From positions 1,426,001-1,490,000 of the forward strand of contig NZ_CP033068.1 in assembly GCF_003668995.1 (NCBI RefSeq): a stretch of DNA of 64,000 nt, written 5' to 3'. Below, piece by piece: positions 45,977 through 54,853 of this stretch (within the stretch, counting starts at the first letter, position 1; each line of letters begins with the position of its first letter). The notes beneath the pieces were generated by a model. It saw only the letters and a program-made list of their open reading frames with translations, was not told the DNA's origin and ran no database searches. This stretch comes from Flavobacterium sp. 140616W15 (GTDB lineage: Bacteria > Bacteroidota > Bacteroidia > Flavobacteriales > Flavobacteriaceae). Both the position numbers and the translations under genes were made by a program.

Positions 45977-47515
45977 ATGTCTCAAAACACTTTAGAAATA
46001 GAAAGAGAAGAAAAAAAAGAACTTTATGCATACCAACAAAATGATATTGATGCCATTTTTGACCGCTTAGATAACGGATCGGCGCAACATCATTTGTTGT
46101 ATCAATTGCCTACGGGAGGAGGGAAAACAGTGATTTTTTCTGAAATCGTACGCCGTTATTTGTCGCAACACGAGAAAAAAGTAGTAGTTTTAACACACAG
46201 AATTGAACTTTGTAAGCAAACTTCAAAAATGTTGAAAGGTTTTGGTGTTAAAAACAAGATTATCAATAGTAAGGTAAAAGAACTATTAGACCAAAATGAA
46301 TATTCATGCTTTGTAGCGATGGTCGAGACATTAAAAAACCGTATTAATGACGAAAAATTACATTTAGATAATATTGGTTTAGTAATTATCGATGAGGCAC
46401 ATTACAATTCATTCCGAAAATTATTAAGCTCGTTCAAAAATGCATTTATATTAGGAGTAACAGCAACGCCGTTAAGTTCAAATATCAAATTGCCAATGCA
46501 CGAAAGTTATGATGAACTAATTGTAGGAGACACAATAGGTTCGTTAATCGATCAAGGATTTTTGGCACGTGCAACAACTTATAGTTATGATGTAGGATTA
46601 ACATCACTTAAAGTAGGTATCAATGGAGATTATACCGTAAAATCTTCAGATGATTTATATACAAACACAATCATGCAAGAGAAATTATTGCATGCTTATA
46701 CAGAAAAATCGTTAGGAAAGAAAACCTTGATTTTTAATAATGGTATTCATACTTCATTATATGTTTATGAAACCTTTAGAGAAGCAGGTTACGATATTCG
46801 TCATCTTGATAATACAAGTAGCAACGAAGAACGAAAAGATATATTACAATGGTTTAAGAAAACTCCAGATGCAATTTTAACATCAGTAGGAATCTTAACT
46901 ACAGGATTTGATGAACCGACAGTAGAAACCATTATATTAAATAGAGCAACCAAATCATTGACTTTGTATTACCAAATGATAGGACGTGGTTCTCGAAAAT
47001 TACCTAATAAAGATGAGTTTACAGTTATCGATTTAGGAAATAATGCAGCACGTTTCGGATTATGGAGTGAGCCAGTAAATTGGCAACATATTTTTAAATC
47101 ACCAGAATTTTATTTGGAGAATTTAAGAGATGATACCGAAATCGAATTGTATTTTAAATACAGCATGCCACCAGAATTGCGTGCAAAATTTAGTAAGACA
47201 GCCGATGTAAGTTTTGATGTCGATGAAGAACATAAAATTGCAATAGCACAAAATTTACGCTCAAAGGTCGTTTTAGATAAGTCATTAGAACAACACGCTG
47301 CAATGTGTGTAGATAATACTGAAACGTTACAAGAGGCAAAAGCACTAGGAAAAGAACTAGACGACGATATCGATTGTCGTATCAAACGATATTCAAAATG
47401 TTTGAGTCAATGTAGCAAGAATTACCGCGAATGGCTTATAGACGATTATAAATTGAAGTTGGTGTTATTAACTGGTAAAAAATACCGTGAAAAAATAATG
47501 AACGAACCAGATTGA
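45977..47515 (+). CDS. Superfamily 2 DEAD/DEAH-box helicase
   Basis: 512 residues. Walker A LPTGGGKTVIFSEI, motif II DEAH (IIDEAHYNSFRKL), motif III VTATPLSS, and helicase_C motifs (SVGILTTGFDEPTVETIILNRATKS; YYQMIGRGSR). The layout is that of RadD/YejH-like DNA repair helicases or type III restriction R-like proteins, but no nuclease or methylase partner is nearby, so a stand-alone repair helicase is more likely. A C-terminal extension (about 370-512) is rich in charged residues and has Cys (KRYSKCLSQCSKNYREWL). Confidence 0.88.
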   Translation: MSQNTLEIEREEKKELYAYQQNDIDAIFDRLDNGSAQHHLLYQLPTGGGKTVIFSEIVRRYLSQHEKKVVVLTHRIELCKQTSKMLKGFGVKNKIINSKVKELLDQNEYSCFVAMVETLKNRINDEKLHLDNIGLVIIDEAHYNSFRKLLSSFKNAFILGVTATPLSSNIKLPMHESYDELIVGDTIGSLIDQGFLARATTYSYDVGLTSLKVGINGDYTVKSSDDLYTNTIMQEKLLHAYTEKSLGKKTLIFNNGIHTSLYVYETFREAGYDIRHLDNTSSNEERKDILQWFKKTPDAILTSVGILTTGFDEPTVETIILNRATKSLTLYYQMIGRGSRKLPNKDEFTVIDLGNNAARFGLWSEPVNWQHIFKSPEFYLENLRDDTEIELYFKYSMPPELRAKFSKTADVSFDVDEEHKIAIAQNLRSKVVLDKSLEQHAAMCVDNTETLQEAKALGKELDDDIDCRIKRYSKCLSQCSKNYREWLIDDYKLKLVLLTGKKYREKIMNEPD

Positions 47516-48096
47516 TATTCTTTTGAGTCTTAAAGCCGAAAGTCTTAAAGTCAAAAGCATCACTCACTTTGAATAAAAGTTATAGTAGTTTGTCACTCTG
47601 AGCGGAGTCGAAGAGTTTTTAGGAGCTATCCCGATAGCTATCGGGACCTGCTGTACGCTTTATCTTTTATTTTTTGAAAAGAAAAAATAAAAGGATATCG
47701 CTTCCATCAGGGCTAGGGTTTTCGTATTTATAGTAAAACAAAAAAAATGAAATCATTAAGAGATTAAGGTATGTTTAAATAAAACTTAATCTCTTAATGG
47801 TAAAAAAATAAAAATTAGTACAATTAGTGGTTTAGAAACAAACCATTAAGTAATTAAGAAAAATTAAGCCTTTTTTAAAATTGCATAATTCTATGCAAAA
47901 CTAATTAAGCGAGTGGAGATCCTTCCTTTGTCAGGAAGACAAGATTAAGAAAAATCATTTTAATCAGTGGCAAGAAACAAAAAAATAAACTAGTAAGAGA
48001 TTAAGCTTAATCTTCCTTAATTTCTTAATGGTAAAATAAAGAATAGTTAGAAATTTTTAAATCTTTAAATTTTTCAATTTTAAATAAATTAAGACA
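47516..48096. repeat. Intergenic repeat-rich stretch
   Basis: No gene. It contains TGTCACTCTGAGCGGAGTCG (47591-47610; inverse form near 51013-51044), the palindrome CCCGATAGCTATCGGG (47630-47645), a CTGTACGCTTTATC...ATCAGGGCTAGGG element, and a perfect 15-bp inverted repeat CATTAAGAGATTAAG/CTTAATCTCTTAATG (47754-47768 and 47785-47799) with decayed copies near 47846 and 47991-48031. Confidence 0.7.
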
Positions 48097-49431
48097 ATGT
48101 CAAAACAATTTTCAGATTTAGGAATTTCAGCACCGATACTAAAAGCGCTAACCGAATTAAATATTAGTACTCCAACCGAAATTCAGCAGAAAGCTATTCC
48201 GCTAATTTTAGCTAATAACAGTGATGTAGTAGGTTTAGCCAAAACAGGAACAGGAAAAACAGCAGCCTTTGGATTACCATTGTTGCAGCTAATAAATCCT
48301 GAAATCCCTACAGTTCAAGCAGTGATTTTAGTTCCAACAAGAGAATTAGGACATCAGATATTTAAAAATTTAGAAGATTTTTCAAAATACCTGCCACAAG
48401 TTTCTATAGCAGCAACTTGCGGAGGAATTCCAATAAAACCACAAATAGAGCGTCTTACACAACCTACACATATAGTAGTTGCTACACCGGGGCGTTTAAT
48501 CGATTTAATTCAGCGTAAAGCAATCAATCTAAAAGAGACACAATATCTTATATTGGATGAAGCTGACGAAATGGTTTCAATCTTAAAAGAAAGTCTAGAT
48601 GAAATCGTAGCCGAATTACCAAAAAAACATACAACACTTCTGTTTTCAGCAACATTGCCAGGAACGATCAAGCAATTGATTCAGAATTACTTATCTAAAA
48701 ATGTAATTCAGGTAAGTGCCGACATGGAAACTGTAGGAAATCAAGGAATTGACCATGAATATATAGTCGTTGATCCGATTGAGAAACTAGATGTTTTAAT
48801 GCATTTTTTGAATTCTAGAGAGGGAGAACGCGGAATTATTTTTTGTAAAACAAAAGCGGCAGTAAACAAACTAGCTAAAAACTTAGCAATAAATCGTTTT
48901 TCATCAGGAGCATTGCACGGAAGTTTATCACAAGGAATCCGTGATAGAATCATGGAGCAATTTCGTGAAGGACATATTAATATATTAGTTGCGACAGATT
49001 TGGCAGCTAGAGGAATAGATGTTAAAGAAATTTCATATGTAGTAAATTATCATTTGCCAGATGCTTACGAAGCTTATGTACACCGTAGCGGAAGAACAGC
49101 TAGAGCAGGAGCAAAAGGATTATCACTTACAGTTCTGCAACCAGAAGAAGTTGTAGAAATTGCTGATTTTGAAAAAGAATTAGGAATTAAATTCACAGAG
49201 TTCAAAAAACCATCAGTTGCAAGTTTAGAAGAGAATAATACACTATTGTGGGCAAAACAAATTTTTAAAACAAAACCAAATCACGACGTTTCAACTGATT
49301 TAAAGACAAAAGTAAAAACAGTTTTTCATCATTTAACTAAAGATGAATTGATAGAAAAGTTGTTGGCAAATTATATCTTGCAAAACAAACCAGAGGCAGT
49401 TGAAAAACCTGTTAAAAAATTCAAAAAGTAA
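48097..49431 (+). CDS. DEAD-box RNA helicase
   Basis: 444 residues with all family motifs: Q motif (FSDLGISAPILKALTELNISTPTEIQ), AKTGTGKT, PTRELGHQ, TPGR, DEAD (LDEADEM), SAT, RGID and HRSGRTARAG. It unwinds RNA duplexes in ribosome assembly or mRNA turnover, possibly in cold adaptation. A short C-terminal tail (about 375-444, basic, ending PVKKFKK) replaces the longer tails of some paralogues. Monocistronic. Confidence 0.95.
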   Translation: MSKQFSDLGISAPILKALTELNISTPTEIQQKAIPLILANNSDVVGLAKTGTGKTAAFGLPLLQLINPEIPTVQAVILVPTRELGHQIFKNLEDFSKYLPQVSIAATCGGIPIKPQIERLTQPTHIVVATPGRLIDLIQRKAINLKETQYLILDEADEMVSILKESLDEIVAELPKKHTTLLFSATLPGTIKQLIQNYLSKNVIQVSADMETVGNQGIDHEYIVVDPIEKLDVLMHFLNSREGERGIIFCKTKAAVNKLAKNLAINRFSSGALHGSLSQGIRDRIMEQFREGHINILVATDLAARGIDVKEISYVVNYHLPDAYEAYVHRSGRTARAGAKGLSLTVLQPEEVVEIADFEKELGIKFTEFKKPSVASLEENNTLLWAKQIFKTKPNHDVSTDLKTKVKTVFHHLTKDELIEKLLANYILQNKPEAVEKPVKKFKK

Positions 49432-49514
49432 GTATTGATGAGTATGTAACTGTTAATATATGTTGTACTTTTATAAGGTATTTTTTTATAAAACCTATTT
49501 AATAGACAGCATAT

Positions 49515-50783
49515 ATGAAGATAGTAATCATAGGAGGCGGTTTTGCAGGAATAAATCTAGCCAAAGAGCTTGTAAACCAGCCTCAAATACAAGTAACACT
49601 TGTAGATAAAAATAACTATAACTTTTTCCCACCACTTATATATCAGGTTGCGACCGCTTTTTTAGAGCCATCAAGCATTAGTTATCCATTTAGGAAATTT
49701 TTTGCAGGCAAGAAAAACTTGCAATTTAGATTGGGAGAACTGCAACAAGTAGTTCCAGCCGAAAACAAAGTAATTCTTAATAACGGAGAATTAGCATACG
49801 ATTACTTGGTATTTGCAACAGGAGCCGAAACTAGTTATTTTGGAATGGAAAACGTAATGAAAAACGCCATTCCGATGAAAACGCTAAACGATGCCATCGT
49901 AATGCGTAATACACTGCTTAAAAACCTTGAGAAGGCTACCATTACCAAAGATATTCGTAAACGTCGTAAACTATTAACGATTGTTGTAGCTGGAGGTGGA
50001 CCAACAGGAGTAGAAGTTTCGGGAATGTTTGCTGAAATGCGTAAAAATATTTTACTAAAAGAATATCCAGAACTAGATACCACTGCAAGTAATGTGTACC
50101 TGGTCGATGGGGGAGATGCGCTATTGGCACCAATGAGCAAAGCTTCGCAGCAAGATACACTTAAGGCACTTACAGATTTAGGAGTAGTGGTAAAACTAAA
50201 TAATCGCGTTACAGATTATGTAGATGATATAGTACATTTTTCAAACGGAGAAACCATTCATACCAAAAACCTAATTTGGGCAGCGGGAGTTTCAGCGAAA
50301 GCCTTTGACGGTATTCCGATGGAAAGTTACGGACGTGGCAAACGTATGGCAACCGATGCGTATAATAAAGTAAATGGAATGCAAAATATCTATGCTATCG
50401 GTGATACATCTATCATGGATACAGATCCAGCATTTCCAAACGGACATCCGCAAGTAGCGCAAGTAGCAATTCAGCAGGGAGTAAACTTAGCTAAAAACTT
50501 TAAAGCAATTGTTCAAAATAAACCACTAAAGCCATTTATATATCTTGATAAAGGATCTATGGCAATTATTGGTAAAAATAAAGCTGTTGTAGATTTGCCA
50601 AAACCCAAGTGGCATTTTAATGGGTTCTTAGCATGGGCAATTTGGTTATTTATTCACCTTGTTTCATTGATAACTTATCGCAATCGCTTAAGTACATTTT
50701 ATAATTGGATGGTAGCGTATTTTGCAAAAGATCAATCACTACGTATGATTATCAGACCAGATAAAAAACAGGCAATAAATTAA
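49515..50783 (+). CDS. ndh: Type II NADH:quinone oxidoreductase (NDH-2)
   Basis: 422 residues. N-terminal FAD-binding VIIGGGFAGINLAKEL, DKNNYNFFPPLIYQVATAFLEPSSISYP (the NDH-2 quinone-side signature), second Rossmann motif for NADH (VVAGGGPTGVEVSGMFAEM) and a C-terminal FAD loop (IYAIGDTS). The last about 60 residues include amphipathic/hydrophobic helices (HFNGFLAWAIWLFIHLVSLI) for membrane attachment. It transfers electrons from NADH to quinone without pumping protons. Single gene, closed by a strong terminator. Confidence 0.93.
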   Translation: MKIVIIGGGFAGINLAKELVNQPQIQVTLVDKNNYNFFPPLIYQVATAFLEPSSISYPFRKFFAGKKNLQFRLGELQQVVPAENKVILNNGELAYDYLVFATGAETSYFGMENVMKNAIPMKTLNDAIVMRNTLLKNLEKATITKDIRKRRKLLTIVVAGGGPTGVEVSGMFAEMRKNILLKEYPELDTTASNVYLVDGGDALLAPMSKASQQDTLKALTDLGVVVKLNNRVTDYVDDIVHFSNGETIHTKNLIWAAGVSAKAFDGIPMESYGRGKRMATDAYNKVNGMQNIYAIGDTSIMDTDPAFPNGHPQVAQVAIQQGVNLAKNFKAIVQNKPLKPFIYLDKGSMAIIGKNKAVVDLPKPKWHFNGFLAWAIWLFIHLVSLITYRNRLSTFYNWMVAYFAKDQSLRMIIRPDKKQAIN

Positions 50784-50823
50784 ATTGCAGTTTTAATAAA
50801 GATTACGATTAAGTAATTTATAT

Positions 50824-50866
50824 AAAAAGGTTTTTCTTAGAGTAATCTAAAGAAAAACCTTTTTTG
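50824..50866 (+). terminator. Terminator of ndh
   Basis: AAAAAGGTTTTTCTT pairs with AAGAAAAACCTTTTTT around an 11-nt loop. The following 50867-51164 holds only decayed repeats (CTTCGACTCCGCTCAGCTTGACA near 51014, and AACTTAGAACCTTAG minirepeats near 51120-51155). Confidence 0.85.
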
Positions 50867-51164
50867 TTTTTTAGAGTCTGTATTCAGTCTCTATTTTGTC
50901 ATTTTAGAACAAGAAACCTCGTTTTCAGTATTTTGCTCTTAGTTTTAGGCATAGTTTGAAGTCTCAGTCCAAATATTATTTTTTATGCCTTTGCATCTCA
51001 GAATCTTTGTTGCTAAATATAGCTTCGACTCCGCTCAGCTTGACAATTTTTAGTAAGTCTTGCGTTTTGTATTTCGTATCTTGCATCTTACTTTCTCAAT
51101 ATTACCTTTTTAGAACCTTTGCAACTTAGCAACTTAGAACCTTAGTAACTTAGAACCTTAAAAA

Positions 51165-52394
51165 CTAATGAATCATTCCTGCTTCGTCATTGTTAGAAAT
51201 AGCAACTTTTTCTTTTATAAATCGTTTACCAATATTTAAAATAATAAAAGCAGTAATTGTAGTTGTTGTCATAATAGCAACCATCGGAATAATTGAGTTC
51301 TTTACAAAAATACCAACAGCAAAAGAGGCTATTGCGCCCAAACCAAGCTGAATTGCACCCATTAACGCCGATGCACTACCAGCATTTTTGGCAAACGGAG
51401 CCATTGTAAGGCCAGCAGTATTAGGATTTGAAATTCCCAAACAAGCCAAATAAATAAACAACATACCAATTGTTTGGTATAAACCAAGAAGGTTATTTAT
51501 TGCCAAAATCAAAAAGACAATACTAATTACAGATTGAGTAATCAAAGCACCAAAAATCATTTGTTCGCTAGAAAACTTTCTTAATAAAAAAGAATTCAGT
51601 TGACTGGCACCAATAAAACTCAAAGACATAAAGGCAAAAATCCAGCCATATATTTTAGCATCAACTTCAAAAATATCCATAAAAACGATAGGAGAGGAGG
51701 CAACATAAGTAAATAAACCAGAAAAAGATACAGCACCAGTAAAGGCATAAGTAAAGAACTGAGGCTCTTTTACAACCTTAAGGAAGTTTGTAATGATAGG
51801 TTTGGGTTTTAACGAAATAGAGGTATCAGGTTTATGTGTGTTAGGCAAGCCAATTTGAGCAGCCATTAAAATCACAATTCCCATACACATTAGGATAAAG
51901 AAAACAGTATGCCATCCGTAATCAGAAGTTACGTAACCACCAATAGTTGGAGCAAGCATAGGCGAAAGACCTACAACAAGCATAAGCATAGAGAATACTT
52001 TAGGGATATCTTTTACAGGAAAAAGATCGCGAACCATAGCAACAGAAGCAACAGTTGCCGCACAGCTACCAACGGCTTGTAAAAAACGCAAACCAATAAA
52101 AGTATCAATATCAGTAACAAAAATACATCCCAAAGAAGCCAAAATGTAAACCATTAACCCAACAAACAAGGGTTTTTTTCTTCCAAATCGATCCAATAAA
52201 GGCCCATAAAGCAATTGTCCAGCCGAAATACCTATAAAATAACTAGATAAACTCATCGATACTTTTGCAACAGTAGTATTTAAATCTCGGGCAATTCCAG
52301 AGAAACCAGGTAGGTACATATCGATAGAAAACGGACCAAGAGCAGTTAGAGAACCTAAAATAAGGATTAATTTGATGTATTTTTTTGTAGTCAT
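51165..52394 (-). CDS. Bcr/CflA-family multidrug efflux MFS transporter
   Basis: 409 residues, 12 TM helices of the DHA1 group. The N-terminal SIDMYLPGFSGIARDLNT, loop 2-3 motif GPLLDRFGRKKPLF and RFLQAVGSCAATVASVAMVRDLF are typical of Bcr/CflA exporters of bicyclomycin, chloramphenicol or other compounds. Proton-driven export across the inner membrane; the real substrate is unknown. Monocistronic. Confidence 0.92.
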   Translation of the reverse strand: MTTKKYIKLILILGSLTALGPFSIDMYLPGFSGIARDLNTTVAKVSMSLSSYFIGISAGQLLYGPLLDRFGRKKPLFVGLMVYILASLGCIFVTDIDTFIGLRFLQAVGSCAATVASVAMVRDLFPVKDIPKVFSMLMLVVGLSPMLAPTIGGYVTSDYGWHTVFFILMCMGIVILMAAQIGLPNTHKPDTSISLKPKPIITNFLKVVKEPQFFTYAFTGAVSFSGLFTYVASSPIVFMDIFEVDAKIYGWIFAFMSLSFIGASQLNSFLLRKFSSEQMIFGALITQSVISIVFLILAINNLLGLYQTIGMLFIYLACLGISNPNTAGLTMAPFAKNAGSASALMGAIQLGLGAIASFAVGIFVKNSIIPMVAIMTTTTITAFIILNIGKRFIKEKVAISNNDEAGMIH

Positions 52395-52543
52395 TTATTT
52401 AAAAAATAATATTTTTATTTCAATGCAAAGATAAATATTTCGTACCTTGTTAATTCATTAAAGAAATTTTTAGTGAAAAATCTAATTTTTTAACAAGTTA
52501 GCTTTGTAAAGGGCTATAATTATTAATTTAAAATTATTCAATT

Positions 52544-52957
52544 ATGAAAAGATGTGCCTTATTATTACTTTTAGTTACTACAGTTTCTTTTTCTCAAACA
52601 GTTACTTCCAAAATTGAGCCGGTAAGTGTTGAGCAGTATGAATTTATTAAAAAAGTTAATGAATTTTATCCTGATATTCCACTTACTAAGCAAATTACTA
52701 ATTTTTACAGCGATGATAAGATCATTGACTCAAAGCAAGAATTTGATTTAAGAGGAACACAATTCTCTGCATATAGCTTAGCAATTGGACCTTATAATAA
52801 AACAATGAAGTATGATTATACTACAAAAGCTGATGGAAGAACTCACGGAGATATTTCTGTTTTTAAAGGAGATGTCATAAAAACGGTATACTATGAAGAT
52901 AAAAACCAGTTTGGAGTTTTTGTAAATGGTAAATCAGTTTACTTAAAGAAATATTAA
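52544..52957 (+). CDS. Small secreted hypothetical protein
   Basis: 137 residues with a clear signal peptide (MKRCALLLLLVTTVSFSQ). The remainder is polar with a likely beta-rich end (FKGDVIKTVYYEDKNQFGVFVNGKSVYLKKY). No domain recognised. It has its own terminator (52977-53009). Confidence 0.65.
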   Translation: MKRCALLLLLVTTVSFSQTVTSKIEPVSVEQYEFIKKVNEFYPDIPLTKQITNFYSDDKIIDSKQEFDLRGTQFSAYSLAIGPYNKTMKYDYTTKADGRTHGDISVFKGDVIKTVYYEDKNQFGVFVNGKSVYLKKY

Positions 52958-52976
52958 TGCTATCGTAAGTATAAAT

Positions 52977-53009
52977 AAAAAACCATCTTAGAAATAAGAT
53001 GGTTTTTTT
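52977..53009 (+). terminator. Terminator of the 52544 gene
   Basis: AAAAACCATCTTA pairs with TAAGATGGTTTTTTT around a 5-nt loop. Confidence 0.85.
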
Positions 53010-53145
53010 GTTTTGTAGAGTTTATAATTATTAAATATAGTGCCAATAATTTTAATTTCACTTTGTCTATTGCTATAAAAGAATAAATAATTATACCTTA
53101 CAAAAAAAACAGTATATTAAGAGCGTATATTTATAATAAAAAAAA

Positions 53146-53418
53146 ATGAAACCAATTAAAATAGGAGACTGGCTAGTTACAGAAAAAGGGATTGAATTTA
53201 CAAAATCCAATATATTTTTATATGAACAAAACAGATTAATCGAAACAGAAGAACAACAAAGAGAGTTCACTAATTCATTGCTTAATTTTGTAAAAGAAAC
53301 TAATTTATCACCAGACGAATTTACTGATTTGGGAAGAGCCTTGATATATGCTGAAGCTTGTAAATTAAAAATAGATAGAGATCATATTTTAAATACCATA
53401 AAGTCCCTCAGAAGCTAA
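53146..53418 (+). CDS. Small conserved hypothetical protein, 90 aa
   Basis: Cytosolic, mixed alpha/beta; the opening MKPIKIGDWLVTEKGIEF and the acidic helix SPDEFTDLGRALIYAEACKLKI look genuine and well ordered. No family recognised. A good terminator follows at 53421-53462. Confidence 0.65.
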   Translation: MKPIKIGDWLVTEKGIEFTKSNIFLYEQNRLIETEEQQREFTNSLLNFVKETNLSPDEFTDLGRALIYAEACKLKIDRDHILNTIKSLRS

Positions 53419-53420
53419 AT

Positions 53421-53462
53421 AATAGATAAGCCTCTGTAAATTAATACAAAGGCTTATCTATT
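53421..53462 (+). terminator. Terminator of the 53146 gene
   Basis: AATAGATAAGCCT pairs with AGGCTTATCTATT around a 16-nt loop; it directly follows the stop. It may also serve the convergent gene at 53525. Confidence 0.75.
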
Positions 53463-53524
53463 ATATAATCATTACAATAGTGTCGAGATTTGATATTTAT
53501 ACACAATTATGAATTCTTAAGATT

Positions 53525-53950
53525 TTATTTCCCTTGAATCAATTTTTCCAACCTTGTCATCATTTCATCTTTTTCTTTTAGCATACGCTCATAAAGAGCA
53601 ATCTTTTCGTCGTGAAGTTGAATTATTTTTTCGATTGGGTTGATATTATAAGTTCCGCCCGAATTACCAATGAACGCTTCATCATTAAAAGTATTTGCAA
53701 TAACATTTACAGCTTGTTCTTCATCAAAATTCTCGATAGCTTCCGCAGGTACTTTTAAGATATGTGCTACTTGCGCAAGTATATCTGACTCTATGATTTC
53801 TTTTTGTTCGAGTAATGATATTTTCTTTTGGTTCCAGTCATCGCCAAGTTCAAATGCGAGTGCTTCTTGTTTGATACCGAGCATTTCTCGGAAACGTTTT
53901 ATATTTCGACCTTGATGTATTTTTTTATTTGGCATATCAGTATGTGTCAT
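53525..53950 (-). CDS. XRE-family HTH regulator with C-terminal coiled coil
   Basis: 141 residues: an N-terminal Cro/C1-type HTH (GRNIKRFREMLGIKQEALAFELGDDWNQKKISLLEQKE, about 14-52), a middle segment with NDEAFIGNSGGTYNINPIEKII, and a C-terminal coiled coil (DEKIALYERMLKEKDEMMTRLEKL). Small XRE proteins of this shape are common in Bacteroidota; the target genes are unknown. It is not linked to a toxin gene here. Confidence 0.85.
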   Translation of the reverse strand: MTHTDMPNKKIHQGRNIKRFREMLGIKQEALAFELGDDWNQKKISLLEQKEIIESDILAQVAHILKVPAEAIENFDEEQAVNVIANTFNDEAFIGNSGGTYNINPIEKIIQLHDEKIALYERMLKEKDEMMTRLEKLIQGK

Positions 53951-54853
53951 AATATCAAATATAATCTTTTTCTTTAAAAGAATTAATATACAAAGGTAAA
54001 TGTTGTTTTCTAAAATTATGCTTTTTTAGTATAAATATTCTGTGATGGATTGAATATGCTGTATTATTTAAAATAAGTGATATGAAAAGTTGTTGATATT
54101 CATAAAAAAACGCAACTCATAATTACAGTAGCCGAAGACCAGAGATTCGAGCTAAAAGGTTAATATATTATGTCAAATAGAAATATGGTAAAATGACATT
54201 ACGATTGAAAAAAGAAGAAATAAAAAGAAAAAACTTAATTTAAACGGCTGATTTCTTTGCGGTTTTGCGTCTTAGCGAGACTAATTATATGTAGAGAGTT
54301 TATTCAGAAATCATCTCACTAAGACAGTATTCATTAAAATATTGATAGCAATTCATATATAAATCAGATAAGTCGTTTCAAGAGATTTAAGTTTTTATTA
54401 AATGAACTTACAAGTTTAATTTTTATGTATATCAAGTATTTGCTAATTATAATTTATTTAAATTTTATCAATCAATTTTGATAAACGCCGGTCAATTATT
54501 ATTTGAGATGTTTTAATTCATCTGTTTAGTTTCTTTTACAAAGATTCCAATTGTACGAGGTTTAATTATATCAAACTTTTTTAAATAAGATTTAGAATAT
54601 CGCAAATACGGACAACATACAGCTGTATTTTGCACTATAGTATTTTGACCTATAATTTATATTATGTAAAATAGAATGTTTTTAAACCTGAAAATAGTTA
54701 TATCAAGCCCTATCTTTGTAATTGCATGCTTTTATTGCTTATTTTAGCTTAATATATGGTAAAATAAATAGATTCAAAATTATTTATGCTTTCATCGTAA
54801 GGGTTTATTTTATTATTTTTACAAACGATACTTTCTAAAATTTTATCCAACTT
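53951..54853. other. Intergenic region without gene
   Basis: About 900 bp of AT-rich DNA. A TTTGCGGTTTTGCGTCTTAGCG segment near 54255 resembles common flavobacterial repeats. A likely -7 box TATCTTTG lies at 54711-54718 (start near 54725, leader about 130 nt) for the gene at 54854. A 24-codon open stretch at 54098-54163 lacks a start. Confidence 0.4.

Noticed and set aside
45977..47515. SF2 helicase as part of a restriction or defence system
   Set aside because: No methylase, nuclease or other defence gene is adjacent; neighbours are ordinary chromosomal genes.
53525..53950. XRE regulator as antitoxin of a toxin-antitoxin pair
   Set aside because: No small partner gene in the same direction; the convergent 90-aa protein has its own terminator and no toxin features.
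54098..54163. Open stretch reading KKTQLIITVAEDQRFELKG before a stop
   Set aside because: No start codon and no upstream coding continuity; might be a gene-end remnant but is too short to support.
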